34,772 nucleotides of DNA, from assembly GCA_016839605.1 (NCBI GenBank), contig JAEOTX010000180.1, positions 1-34,772 on the forward strand, written 5' to 3'. Positions 1 through 7,377 of this stretch are shown here, piece after piece (position 1 is the stretch's first letter; each line of letters opens with the position of its first letter). Made by a program: the position numbers and the translations under genes. Under the pieces are notes generated by a model, which worked only from the letters and a program-made list of their open reading frames with translations, was not told the origin of the DNA and did not search any database. This DNA is from Candidatus Thorarchaeota archaeon (GTDB lineage Archaea; Asgardarchaeota; Thorarchaeia; Thorarchaeales; Thorarchaeaceae).

Positions 1-458
1 TCTAGTAGCTTCATAGCAGGGACTGGAGAGAAATAGTGCATACCTACGAATTTGTCAGCACGGCTGGTGGCATTTGCTAGTTCGTCGATGCTTAGAGAAG
101 ATGTGTTTGTGGCTAAGATGCAGTGTGCTGGTGCAACTGCGTCTATCTTAGCAAAAACTTCCTTCTTGACTTCCATATTCTCAAAAATGGCCTCGATGAC
201 AAGATCTGCATCCTTCACAGCTGCTTCAGTGTCTGTGGTTCCGCTTAGTCTTGACATGAGACCCTCAGCATCAGTGATAGACATCTTGCCTTTATCTATG
301 CCAGTCATGACATCGGTTCGAAGTCGTTCCATGCCTTTGTCCACAAGGTCCTGGTTGATGTCGACCATTGTGACCTCATACCCATTCCAAGCGGACACAT
401 ATGCAATTCCAGCGCCCATTAGGCCTGAGCCAATAATTGCGATCTTCTTGACGTCCAT
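1..458 (-). CDS. 3-hydroxyacyl-CoA dehydrogenase, NAD-binding domain (3' part outside window)
   Basis: This is the N-terminal 152 codons of a 3-hydroxyacyl-CoA (3-hydroxybutyryl-CoA type) dehydrogenase, which oxidises 3-hydroxyacyl-CoA with NAD in beta-oxidation or butyrate-type pathways. The start is ATG at 458 with an AGAGGTG ribosome site. The protein opens MDVKKIAIIGSGLMGAGIAY, the family's Rossmann dinucleotide loop (GSGLMG), followed by an acidic residue after beta-2 (MVDIN) as expected for NAD. NTSSLSI and GMHYFSPVP, which line the NAD and active site in this family, are both visible; the His of GMHYF is near the catalytic His. The C-terminal dimerisation domain lies off the window edge. 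The gene is last in view of a minus-strand operon; the SCP2-like gene ends 11 bases upstream. Confidence 0.93.
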   Translation of the reverse strand, partial: MDVKKIAIIGSGLMGAGIAYVSAWNGYEVTMVDINQDLVDKGMERLRTDVMTGIDKGKMSITDAEGLMSRLSGTTDTEAAVKDADLVIEAIFENMEVKKEVFAKIDAVAPAHCILATNTSSLSIDELANATSRADKFVGMHYFSPVPAMKLL

Positions 459-469
459 TTCAGACACCT

Positions 470-829
470 CTACATCGCACCCATCATGGCTGCAAGAATC
501 AAGTTGGCTAAGAAGTCGCTCTCATGAGCATTGCCAATGACCTCGAGGCTGCCATCCTTCATGGTGTCCTTGAAAGGCACCTCACCAGTGAAGATGCCAA
601 GCAGGATTGAAGATTGGGCCTTGTATATCACATCTGGACTTGGGTAAATGCCCTCATGAAGGGTCATAGCCTCCTTCGTGACCACCATGTACTGGTCGCC
701 CTCTTCGGTGTGCACTTGAAGGATTTTGCCGTCATAAGGACCAATCCAATCTGCAACCATTTTCTTGAGGTCTTCCTTCTCGTTAGTCTTTGATGCGAGG
801 AACTTGAAGAACTCCTGTAATTGTGACAT
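470..829 (-). CDS. SCP2 sterol-binding-domain-like protein
   Basis: This 119-residue protein matches the general pattern of the SCP-2 lipid-transfer fold: a beta-rich core (KILQVHTEEGDQYMVVTKE), then a segment of the type 'ILLGIFTGEVPFKDTMKDGSLEVIG', where SCP2 proteins carry the phrase for low-copy sterol/acyl-CoA pocket residues and a gain-of-function helix. Such proteins bind acyl-CoA or other lipids. A longer frame exists upstream to 886 but would overlap the preceding gene; ATG at 829 has AAGGAGG just upstream, made from the last codons of that gene, so I chose 829. It sits 4 bases after the unknown 175-residue gene and before the hydroxyacyl-CoA dehydrogenase. I infer a role in handling fatty acyl-CoA; the ligand is unknown. 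Confidence 0.7.
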   Translation of the reverse strand: MSQLQEFFKFLASKTNEKEDLKKMVADWIGPYDGKILQVHTEEGDQYMVVTKEAMTLHEGIYPSPDVIYKAQSSILLGIFTGEVPFKDTMKDGSLEVIGNAHESDFLANLILAAMMGAM

Positions 830-833
830 CTTC

Positions 834-1361
834 TCATTCCTCCTTAGCAATCCAGTCATTGACTGCTTCTTGCATTGCAGAGTCAATACTGACTGTCCAG
901 ATATTCCCTTTCTTCTTCTTCACAGCGCCAAGAAACTCGTCATAGTGTTCGCCATCCATTGTGACGACAACTCGTCCTTTCCGATCCTCCAGGAACGCCT
1001 GATGGTACATCTTCTTTCCACTCCAATACTCGTGTTTGATATCGCCTTCCTTTAACCGAGGATAGAAGGGCCACTCTCCAGTAGGATGAGGTCGAAACTT
1101 CTTCGCTCCGGATTTCCATTTCTTGACTTTGTCCCCAGTGGCTTCCTTGAACCCAGGTCTGAAAGGCCATTGCGATACATAGCGGAATCCCTTCTCACCA
1201 TCCACCTCACCTTTGGACCATCTGCCAGTATAGACTCGTGCACCCCTGTTATCACAGAATTGTTCCATAACAACTTCAATGAAACCTTCAGGAGTCAATC
1301 CAGCTTCTTCAGCTAGTTTCTTCATGTTCTCTAGGGTATCTCCCTCAAAATCGACTTCCAT
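834..1361 (-). CDS. Hypothetical protein with duplicated WPFxPxxKE motif
   Basis: I do not recognise this 175-residue family. It starts with a helical segment (about residues 8-37, ENMKKLAEEAGLTPEGFIEV), then a Trp/Gly/Lys-rich middle in which the phrase WPFRPGFKE (65-73) recurs as WPFYPRLKE (97-105), 32 residues apart, suggesting two copies of a small beta unit. The C-terminal part (about 110-175) is alpha/beta and rich in Lys. There is no signal peptide or membrane segment. ATG at 1361 follows GGGGTGAT, and the gene is 4 bases from its neighbour on each side, so it is almost certainly cotranscribed with the nitroreductase, SCP2-like and hydroxyacyl-CoA dehydrogenase genes. A role in acyl-CoA metabolism can only be guessed from the operon. 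Confidence 0.8.
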   Translation of the reverse strand: MEVDFEGDTLENMKKLAEEAGLTPEGFIEVVMEQFCDNRGARVYTGRWSKGEVDGEKGFRYVSQWPFRPGFKEATGDKVKKWKSGAKKFRPHPTGEWPFYPRLKEGDIKHEYWSGKKMYHQAFLEDRKGRVVVTMDGEHYDEFLGAVKKKKGNIWTVSIDSAMQEAVNDWIAKEE

Positions 1362-1365
1362 GATA

Positions 1366-2130
1366 TCACCCCTTCTTCTTAAACGCTAGACGTTTCCATG
1401 GGAGACCCCAGCGCTCCTCGTACATTAAACCCTCGAGTGGTGGTCTGCTGGGTCCAAGTGCACGGGGCGATACTCGCGTCCCTATACAGAACGCCGTCAA
1501 GGGCAGCCATGTTGGTGGAATTCCAAGTCTGTCGCGAATGAGCATAGAATGACGAGGGTCGGAGCAGACCAATGCTTCATACCCACAGCCGTATCCAAGT
1601 TCAGTTGCAGTTAACCACATGTTCTGAATAGCCATGCCTGCAACCACTGACCCAAACAGGTCGTTGGGATATTGATACCCCGCATCATGCCACATTTCGC
1701 TGGCACACACAATTATTACTGCATCACTCTTCTCAGGATACCTGAAAAGTTCCCCATCTCGAAGTCTTGCATAGACAGCAGCCCGATAAGGATCATTAAT
1801 GAACCAGTTCCTTCCGCTTGTCAACTCAAAGGGGGCCCCACCAAAGGCCGTTTGAGCCATCTCTTGCGCTATATCAGCAAGGAACTCTTTCATATCTTGG
1901 TCGTCTCTTATTACTACGAAACGAACCATGAGCATGTTCTCGGGACTTGGTGCATGTCTGGCAGATTCAAGAATCATCTCTAAATGCTCGTCGGGTATTT
2001 TCTCGCCAGTGAATTCACGTATAGAACGTCTGTCACGGATGAGCTTCAAGGACTGCAATTCCTGAGCAACCTTGGCATCATCCTTGGCTTCACCAGCGGC
2101 ATCCGACTTGCCTTCAGCATCTGTTGCCAT
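1366..2130 (-). CDS. Nitroreductase-family FMN oxidoreductase
   Basis: A 254-residue nitroreductase-fold flavoprotein. After a hydrophilic, Ala/Lys/Asp-rich N-terminal extension (about residues 1-28) it shows the family entry RDRRSIREFTGEKIP, with the Arg-Arg-Ser segment that binds the FMN phosphate, then ARHAPSPENM, the usual 'A..APS..N.Q' region with Pro-Glu in place of the common Gly-Asn. The second half has GMAIQNMWLTATELGYG, the helix packing on FMN in this family, and ends LPLTAFCIGTR. The electron acceptor cannot be deduced. It is the first gene of the minus-strand operon running to position 1. ATG at 2130 has a GAGGTGA ribosome site 5 bases upstream. Confidence 0.88.
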   Translation of the reverse strand: MATDAEGKSDAAGEAKDDAKVAQELQSLKLIRDRRSIREFTGEKIPDEHLEMILESARHAPSPENMLMVRFVVIRDDQDMKEFLADIAQEMAQTAFGGAPFELTSGRNWFINDPYRAAVYARLRDGELFRYPEKSDAVIIVCASEMWHDAGYQYPNDLFGSVVAGMAIQNMWLTATELGYGCGYEALVCSDPRHSMLIRDRLGIPPTWLPLTAFCIGTRVSPRALGPSRPPLEGLMYEERWGLPWKRLAFKKKG

Positions 2131-2474
2131 AGATTCACCTCATGTTATATGATAAATGCGGACCTCGGTGACAATGGGCGGCATAAATGTATTAGCTTTC
2201 ATTAACGAAACCAGTTTGTACTTGGTTGCTGAATCTATTGACGAATGATACATCGTGACGTGTCGAGGCTATGCGTAGATATACTACCAAGTCATGTCTG
2301 GGGCATATCCTGAATACTAACCCAGTATTGGCTTGGATATACAAGATAACTTATGTCAGCTACCATTTCAGATGCCTAGAGCATACTCAACTCTCCCGGT
2401 TAATCGTGTGCTCTATTCTTTCTTGAGCGGGAGCGGACGCGCTCCTTCTCAAAATCCTGTTGTTTCAGAGAGAG
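2131..2474. other. Intergenic region: operon promoter side and a hairpin
   Basis: This is the only stretch over 300 bases without a gene. The left end must hold the minus-strand promoter of the nitroreductase operon; TTTAT-containing AT-rich tracts lie around 2147-2156 and 2187-2195, but none is a clear TATA box. The right end carries a strong inverted repeat (listed separately at 2423-2452). The middle, about 2210-2400, shows no convincing coding frame or repeat. Confidence 0.5.
2423..2452 (-). terminator. Hairpin downstream of the BioD-like/DRTGG gene
   Basis: A perfect 6-bp GC-rich stem, GGAGCG / CGCTCC, closes a GACG loop. After short mismatches it is extended by an outer TTGAG / CTCAA stem. 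It begins about 22 bases past the stop of the gene at 2475-3539. No T-run follows on the minus strand, so it is not a typical archaeal U-tract terminator. It may instead protect the 3' end of the mRNA. Confidence 0.4.
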
Positions 2475-3539
2475 TCATGAGTCAAATCCTGTAAGGTCGA
2501 TAGCCTCACCAACAATCTTCTGAACAATGGCAATCTTCTCTTTGTTCTCTGGAGAGACCATTCCTACCAACCTGTCTACTAGCTGCCCTGTAGTATAGGT
2601 GTCGTGAGCGGTCATCATGATAGGAATGCCAAGCTCCTTTGCTCTGGACAGAGTGCGAATATCGGGCCCCATTCCACCAGTGAGTATCAGAAGATTCGTA
2701 TCAGTTTCAAGTGCGGCTAAGCATATATCAGACCGGTCTCCACTTGTGATGACAGCTTTGTCTTTCGCTCTTCTGAACCACTTGAGAGCATTCTCTGGTG
2801 CCATACTTCCTACTAGGAAGCGATCAATAAGAAGATCTAACTTATCATTTCCCGCAATCATCTGGCCTTCAAGCGCTCTCAAGATGTCTCTGACCGTGGG
2901 ACTGAACAGCTCTCTTCTTTGATAGATGACTCCTAGAAACTTCATGCAGTTCTCTTCCAGGAAGGGCTTGATTTTCTTCTCGACAGTCTTCTTGAGCATA
3001 GGAGCTACCATGTTGAGGATAACACCAATTTCACTAATGCCATGCTGAGTGAATAGGTCTCTCTGGAGAAACACAGCATCAATCGCGGCCACATCTGGAA
3101 AATTGACCAAGACGATGACTGAAGCACTAAGCTCCTTCGCAATCTGGGGAGCTGAAAGGTCTACATGCAGGAGATTCCAAGGTGCTTTTGCGCTCTCTAT
3201 GACCATGTAATCCATTCCAGACGCACCCTTGCTATAGCACTCATTGATTTTCTTGAGAAGCTTATCATGCCCAACTCGTAGCAATTCATCGTAGCTTGAC
3301 TTTGTCCGGATAATAGGGCAGACACAGGACACGTCAACTTCAAGCCCCAGAACCTCCTTCATTATAGCTGCATCTTCATCGACATCTATGTCCTCGGAGC
3401 TATACTCAAAGCTCTTACTTCCTACTGGCTTGAAATAACCGACCTTGTGCCCTTCTTTCCGTAGCTTCCCTACAAGAGCTAGAGCTACCATGGTCTTACC
3501 TGTCATAGTTTCGCCACTAATCACGATATTCTTCGTCAT
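2475..3539 (-). CDS. BioD-like P-loop / DRTGG-domain protein
   Basis: A 354-residue protein of the type found as the N-terminal part of long phosphotransacetylases and as free-standing archaeal proteins. Residues 1-210 form a BioD/CobQ-like P-loop domain: the start MTKNIVISGETMTGKTMVAL contains the Walker A loop GETMTGKT, followed by YFKPVGSK, typical of BioD-type enzymes. The C-terminal part (about 220-345) is a DRTGG domain, with SGDRSDICLAAL and ILTGGMGPD. A longer reading begins at TTG 3554, but ATG 3539 has the strong GGAGGAG site and follows the previous stop by one base. It is translationally coupled to the ADP-forming acyl-CoA synthetase, so I infer a regulatory or sensing role in acetate/acyl-CoA metabolism. 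There is no phosphotransacetylase catalytic domain. Confidence 0.85.
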   Translation of the reverse strand: MTKNIVISGETMTGKTMVALALVGKLRKEGHKVGYFKPVGSKSFEYSSEDIDVDEDAAIMKEVLGLEVDVSCVCPIIRTKSSYDELLRVGHDKLLKKINECYSKGASGMDYMVIESAKAPWNLLHVDLSAPQIAKELSASVIVLVNFPDVAAIDAVFLQRDLFTQHGISEIGVILNMVAPMLKKTVEKKIKPFLEENCMKFLGVIYQRRELFSPTVRDILRALEGQMIAGNDKLDLLIDRFLVGSMAPENALKWFRRAKDKAVITSGDRSDICLAALETDTNLLILTGGMGPDIRTLSRAKELGIPIMMTAHDTYTTGQLVDRLVGMVSPENKEKIAIVQKIVGEAIDLTGFDS

Positions 3540-3540
3540 A

Positions 3541-5679
3541 TCATTCTCCTCCAATCGTAATCTTCACATCCACTGCAATTACACCATTACCCTTCTCGTA
3601 AGCGAATGCGGGATTGATGTCAAGCTCGACAATTTCCTTGAAGTCGCAAACAAGCTGAGAGATTCGCAGAATTGTATCTGCTATTGCATCAATATCACTT
3701 GGCTCCTCGCCTCTCACTCCCTGAAGCAATGTCCCCATTTTTGTCTCAGCAATCAAATCAGATGCATCACTGCGAGTCATTGGTGCAAGTCTAAATGAAA
3801 CATCTTTTAGATAATTGACAAAGATTCCACCTGCTCCAAACATGATTAGCGGACCGAATTGAATATCCCGGGAACACCCGATAATCAGCTCTTTGCCCTT
3901 CATCGCCATTTCTTGGACATCAACACCATAAACTACTGCTCTGGGTACATGTGTCCTAACATTATCCAAAATCTGAAGAAAGGCATTTTTGACCTCTTCT
4001 TCGGATTTCAAACCAATCATAAGTCCACCAATGTCGCTCTTGTGAACGATGTCAGGGCTTGCTATCTTCATAACCACTGGGAAGCCAATTTCAGCAGCAA
4101 TCGCTTGAGCTTCCTCAGCACTTGTAGCAAGTTGCGTTCTTGCCACACGAATACCATACGCTTCAGCAATCACATGCGCTTCGCTGCCGAGCATCACTCT
4201 TCTATGATCATTACGAACGTGCTTGATTATCTCTTTCACCCGCTTCTTATCCACTTTGAACTTCGGAGGTGTTTCATCTTTCAAGCTGTCTCTCACAACT
4301 GTATATCGATAGAGCTCGGCAATTGCATTCACTGCACGTTCTGGAAAGTCAAATACAGGGATTCCACCTTCATTCAGAACAATACGCGGATAAGTCATTG
4401 AATTACCGCCCATAAAGACAGCTAGAAGGGGTTTGGTTGGATACTTCTTTTTGGATTCAACAATTACCTGTGCAGTTTCAGTTTCTTTTGTCATAGCTTG
4501 GGGAGTAAGTAAGACAAGAACAGCATCAACATTTTCATCTTGTAAGGTTGCGTCCACGCAAAGAGCATAATCCTGAGGCTGGGCGGTCCCAAGTGCATCG
4601 ACTGGATTATATACAGAAGCTGCAGAGGGGAGTCCTTTCTTCATCGTTTCAATGGTGGATGGCGAGAATTTTGCCATTGCTAGGCCACTCATTTCAACGG
4701 CATCAGTAGTAATGATTCCAGGACCTCCTGCATTTGTAACGATTGCAACCCGATTTCCGCCCGGCAAGTGACAGTCATCAAACACATTTGCTACATCAAA
4801 CAACTCGGACATACTATCTGCCCGTATCACACCACACTGCTTGAAGGCAACGGAATATGCTGTATCGCTCCCGGCAAGTGAACCGGTATGAGATGAAGCG
4901 GCTCGTGCACCAGCTGTGCTCACTCCTGATTTGACCACATAGATGGGCTTGTGAGGCGCGATTTTTCTACAGGCTTCCATGAACTTCTTGCCATCCACCA
5001 CTGATTCGATGTAGAGCAATATGAAATTCGAGTCAGGGTCTCGGCCAAACGACTCTACGAAATCAGTCTCGTCCAGCTGAGCTTTGTTTCCAAGACTTAC
5101 GAATTTGGAGAATCCAATCTTCTCCATCAGACTCCAGTCAAGAATGCCAGTCATCAACGCGCCAGACTGAGAGGCAAAAGCCACACTTCCCTTCTCCGGA
5201 GTACCAGCGGCAAATGATGCATTGTAAGGAGCAAATGTGTTCACTATTCCAAGACAGTTGGGTCCCTGTACAATCATGTCATATTTCTCAGCAATCTCGA
5301 CTATCTTCTTTTCAGCTTCTTGGCCTTCATGTCCAATCTCCTTGAAACCCGCGGTGATAATGACGAGAGCGGTAACGCCCTTCTGCCCGCATTCCTCTAT
5401 GACAGGAAGGACATACTTTGCAGGGATTACTATAACTGCTACATCGATCTCTCCCGCTACTTCGGATACTGACCTGAATGCTTTCAGGCCTAGAATCTCC
5501 CCACCCTTAGGATTGATTGGGTATACTCGACCCTCAAAGCCGCTATCGATGAGGTTGCGGACCACATCGTTTCCTAGTTTTCCCTTGGTAGAAGATGCGC
5601 CAATCACGGCTATCGACTTTGGATTGAATAATACATCAATACCCTTCTGTCTGTCCAAGTTCAAGCACGACCAGGTCAA
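3541..5679 (-). CDS. ADP-forming acetyl/acyl-CoA synthetase, fused alpha-beta
   Basis: This enzyme interconverts acyl-CoA + ADP + phosphate and acid + ATP + CoA, the main archaeal route for substrate-level ATP synthesis from acyl-CoA. The order is CoA-binding Rossmann domain (about 15-110, NPKSIAVIGASSTKGKLGN), two succinyl-CoA-ligase-like domains with NCLGI and the phosphohistidine segment ASSHTGSLAG (His264), and a C-terminal ATP-grasp beta domain (about 490-712, GFPVVMKIASPDIVHKSDIGG; MFGAGGIFVN). The 712-residue length fits the fused alpha-beta form. The start is uncertain: I see no in-frame ATG near the N-terminus, and TTG 5679 is the best candidate, with another TTG a few codons on; homologues usually begin close to residue 14. 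It forms a two-gene unit with the DRTGG protein. Confidence 0.93.
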   Translation of the reverse strand: MTWSCLNLDRQKGIDVLFNPKSIAVIGASSTKGKLGNDVVRNLIDSGFEGRVYPINPKGGEILGLKAFRSVSEVAGEIDVAVIVIPAKYVLPVIEECGQKGVTALVIITAGFKEIGHEGQEAEKKIVEIAEKYDMIVQGPNCLGIVNTFAPYNASFAAGTPEKGSVAFASQSGALMTGILDWSLMEKIGFSKFVSLGNKAQLDETDFVESFGRDPDSNFILLYIESVVDGKKFMEACRKIAPHKPIYVVKSGVSTAGARAASSHTGSLAGSDTAYSVAFKQCGVIRADSMSELFDVANVFDDCHLPGGNRVAIVTNAGGPGIITTDAVEMSGLAMAKFSPSTIETMKKGLPSAASVYNPVDALGTAQPQDYALCVDATLQDENVDAVLVLLTPQAMTKETETAQVIVESKKKYPTKPLLAVFMGGNSMTYPRIVLNEGGIPVFDFPERAVNAIAELYRYTVVRDSLKDETPPKFKVDKKRVKEIIKHVRNDHRRVMLGSEAHVIAEAYGIRVARTQLATSAEEAQAIAAEIGFPVVMKIASPDIVHKSDIGGLMIGLKSEEEVKNAFLQILDNVRTHVPRAVVYGVDVQEMAMKGKELIIGCSRDIQFGPLIMFGAGGIFVNYLKDVSFRLAPMTRSDASDLIAETKMGTLLQGVRGEEPSDIDAIADTILRISQLVCDFKEIVELDINPAFAYEKGNGVIAVDVKITIGGE

Positions 5680-5815
5680 ATCAATGCAGGGGTCTCCGAG
5701 GCAATGATGGTATGATATACCTTCTGCCCTTGATGAAATCTGGATATTCGAGTGAAAGAAATAGGAGATTTCGGTTTCGTATATGGGACCCTGTATTACT
5801 TACAATCATATTCGT

Positions 5816-5844
5816 GTGTTACACAGGTTTCACACAGGTGTTAC
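5816..5844 (+). promoter_or_regulatory. Nested direct repeats, candidate RHH operator
   Basis: GTGTTAC occurs at 5816-5822 and 5838-5844 (22 bp apart), and ACACAGGT at 5821-5828 and 5832-5839 (11 bp apart). These spacings equal about one and two helical turns. The block ends 4 bases before the ATG of the first RHH gene, so it overlaps the likely transcription start or leader. RHH proteins commonly bind tandem repeats on one face of DNA and repress their own promoter. Autoregulation here is inference. Confidence 0.5.
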
Positions 5845-5848
5845 CCAC

Positions 5849-5989
5849 ATGAAGCTTGTAACTTTGCATATTCCCGAAACATACGTTGAGGGTCTCGAGA
5901 AATTGGTAGATAGTAATCTCTATCCAAATCGTTCTGAAGCGATTAGAATCGCTATTCGTGATCTTCTGAAGCGGGAGCTTTGGGAGTAA
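5849..5989 (+). CDS. Ribbon-helix-helix (CopG/MetJ/Arc) regulator 1
   Basis: A 46-residue DNA-binding protein consisting of almost nothing but an RHH domain: a beta strand MKLVTLHIP, then helix A (TYVEGLEKLVDSN), the family turn YPNRSEAIRIAIR, and helix B ending DLLKRELW. NRSEAIR is the classic RHH signature. It should dimerise through the strand and insert it in the DNA major groove. A longer frame begins at 5783, but its extra 22 residues look non-coding and the domain starts exactly at ATG 5849. It resembles the small haloarchaeal CdrS-type RHH regulators in layout, which is a suggestion only. The next gene is a near copy, 19 bases downstream. No clear ribosome site was seen. Confidence 0.85.
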   Translation: MKLVTLHIPETYVEGLEKLVDSNLYPNRSEAIRIAIRDLLKRELWE

Positions 5990-6008
5990 ATAGGAGTGAA
6001 GGAAAGAA

Positions 6009-6149
6009 ATGAAGCTAATCACGCTTCACGTCCCGGAGCAGTATATAGAAGGTCTTGAGAAACTGGTTGACAACAAGCTTTATCCCAACAGATCTGAAGC
6101 CATTCGAATTGCTATACGAGACCTCTTGAAGAGAGAGCTCTGGGGCTAG
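6009..6149 (+). CDS. Ribbon-helix-helix (CopG/MetJ/Arc) regulator 2
   Basis: A second 46-residue RHH protein, MKLITLHVPEQYIEGLEKLV onward, identical to its upstream neighbour at 39 of 46 positions by my count. The differences are at positions 4, 8, 11, 13, 22, 23 and 46 and are mostly conservative; the core NRSEAIRIAIRDLLKRELW is unchanged. AGGAG lies about 12 bases before ATG 6009. The pair is a recent tandem duplication or a maintained heterodimer. The strand residues Leu3, Thr5 and His7, which would face DNA, are the same in both, so they probably read the same operator. It precedes the Cys-rich pair by 234 bases on the same strand. Confidence 0.88.
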   Translation: MKLITLHVPEQYIEGLEKLVDNKLYPNRSEAIRIAIRDLLKRELWG

Positions 6150-6383
6150 AGGCAAAACCTGAATTAAGAGATAGCGAAGGCTTGTATGCAAATCCATCCT
6201 AGGCATCCGAGATTGATTGAAAAGGGCTTTTTCTTCGGATGCTTTGTCGACTCTTAGTCGCAGCTATAGAACGCTGTATAAACAAAACTTAATATTGCCT
6301 CATATAATATAATCATTGCAGGTAGGGTTCTGCTTGACCTTCGACTCGGAGTACGCTTAAACATCGAACTAGGAGCTTCATGA
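6150..6383 (+). promoter_or_regulatory. AT-rich leader upstream of the Cys-rich pair
   Basis: This 234-base gap holds AT-rich candidates for a TATA element, including TGTATAAAC near 6274-6283 and CATATAATATAATC around 6301-6314. AGGAG at 6371-6375 is the ribosome site for the next gene. The repeats found at 5816-5844 were not seen again here. No convincing additional coding frame was found. Confidence 0.35.
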
Positions 6384-7358
6384 ATGGGACCTGATTCAAC
6401 CTCCGTAGCTGGACCTATGAACGGGAGCACTCGCTTGGTTAAAGGATGCCCGTGTTTCAAGGAGTTTGGAAAAGAGAAGGTCTGTCTAAACAACGATGAC
6501 ATTATTCCAATCGTTTCGATTGCAGTTGACCCCATGTTCCTAGGTGATACCGCAACAGTTGAAGACCTTGCGAATCTTAAGAGCGACAACGAGAGCATGT
6601 GCTACCTTCTAATCTTTCTTGATGCCGAGGGTGAAAAGACGTATTGTATAAGTCAGGGGCAGAAAATTCGCATCAACGAACAGGATGTGAAAGCGTCCGA
6701 GATTCTTGCTGCACTACAGTTTGTGACCACAGCTGAACAGGCAAGTGATGGCATTGTCTGCTCTTCATGTCTGTACAAGTATCTTGTCACACTTGGAGAC
6801 ACTTTTGATGATGTCTTGACGGAAACTGAAAGGTCAGAGCTGATCTCCGCCTACGTCAGGGATATCACAGCTCAGATGGCTATTGAACTGATAGGATCCA
6901 AAGAAATTACAGATCCAGAGGTTATAGACGAACTCGTCAGCAGCAGCATCAGCCAGCTATTGACAATGAGAATCACCTGGGCATCCGTATTGCACGACCT
7001 CAAAGCAGAGAGCGAAGACAACAAACAACTCATTGAGCTCATAAGCCGCTATAGACAGCTGGCTCGATTTGAAACGATATTTCTCTTTCAAGTTTCTACT
7101 TTGAGAGAGTCTGATGACAAACAGGTATCTATGGGACTATTGAGATTCATGATAGATGTTGCAGAACGCATCATCAGGGTCATTGGGATTATCAGAGAGT
7201 CTAGCCATAGCCTGTCTGATACTAGTGTCGTACCCGATTACATACAGGCGCTTTTGGATGACCAAGTCGAAAATCGAAATCGCACAGAGAAGTGGTTCAC
7301 AAACCTTGTGAAATTGCTTAATACGATTGAGATACGCACCGCACAAAAATCCTCATAA
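6384..7358 (+). CDS. Seven-cysteine protein of unknown family, copy A
   Basis: I do not recognise this 324-residue protein. Its N-terminal domain (about 17-150) has cysteines at 22, 24, 34, 73, 88, 126 and 129, in LVKGCPCFKEFG, KVCLN, MCYLLIF, TYCISQGQ and CSSCLYK. All seven recur with identical spacing in the downstream paralogue, which points to metal or Fe-S binding, or to structural disulphides. The C-terminal half (about 150-320) is predicted mostly helical by eye and is less conserved. No signal peptide or membrane segment is present. ATG 6384 follows AGGAG by 8 bases; an out-of-frame ATG overlaps it at 6380. It lies downstream of two RHH genes. A metal/redox sensor or scaffold is possible but unproven. 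Confidence 0.85.
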   Translation: MGPDSTSVAGPMNGSTRLVKGCPCFKEFGKEKVCLNNDDIIPIVSIAVDPMFLGDTATVEDLANLKSDNESMCYLLIFLDAEGEKTYCISQGQKIRINEQDVKASEILAALQFVTTAEQASDGIVCSSCLYKYLVTLGDTFDDVLTETERSELISAYVRDITAQMAIELIGSKEITDPEVIDELVSSSISQLLTMRITWASVLHDLKAESEDNKQLIELISRYRQLARFETIFLFQVSTLRESDDKQVSMGLLRFMIDVAERIIRVIGIIRESSHSLSDTSVVPDYIQALLDDQVENRNRTEKWFTNLVKLLNTIEIRTAQKSS

Positions 7359-7377
7359 ACATGCGCGTCACTGAGAA

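Noticed and set aside
2423..2452. Canonical U-tract terminator
   Set aside because: The stem is strong, but the minus-strand sequence after it is A/G-rich, so I list it only as a hairpin with low confidence.
5783..5848. N-terminal extension of the first RHH protein
   Set aside because: It covers the promoter repeats, has no counterpart in the tandem copy, and the domain is complete from ATG 5849.
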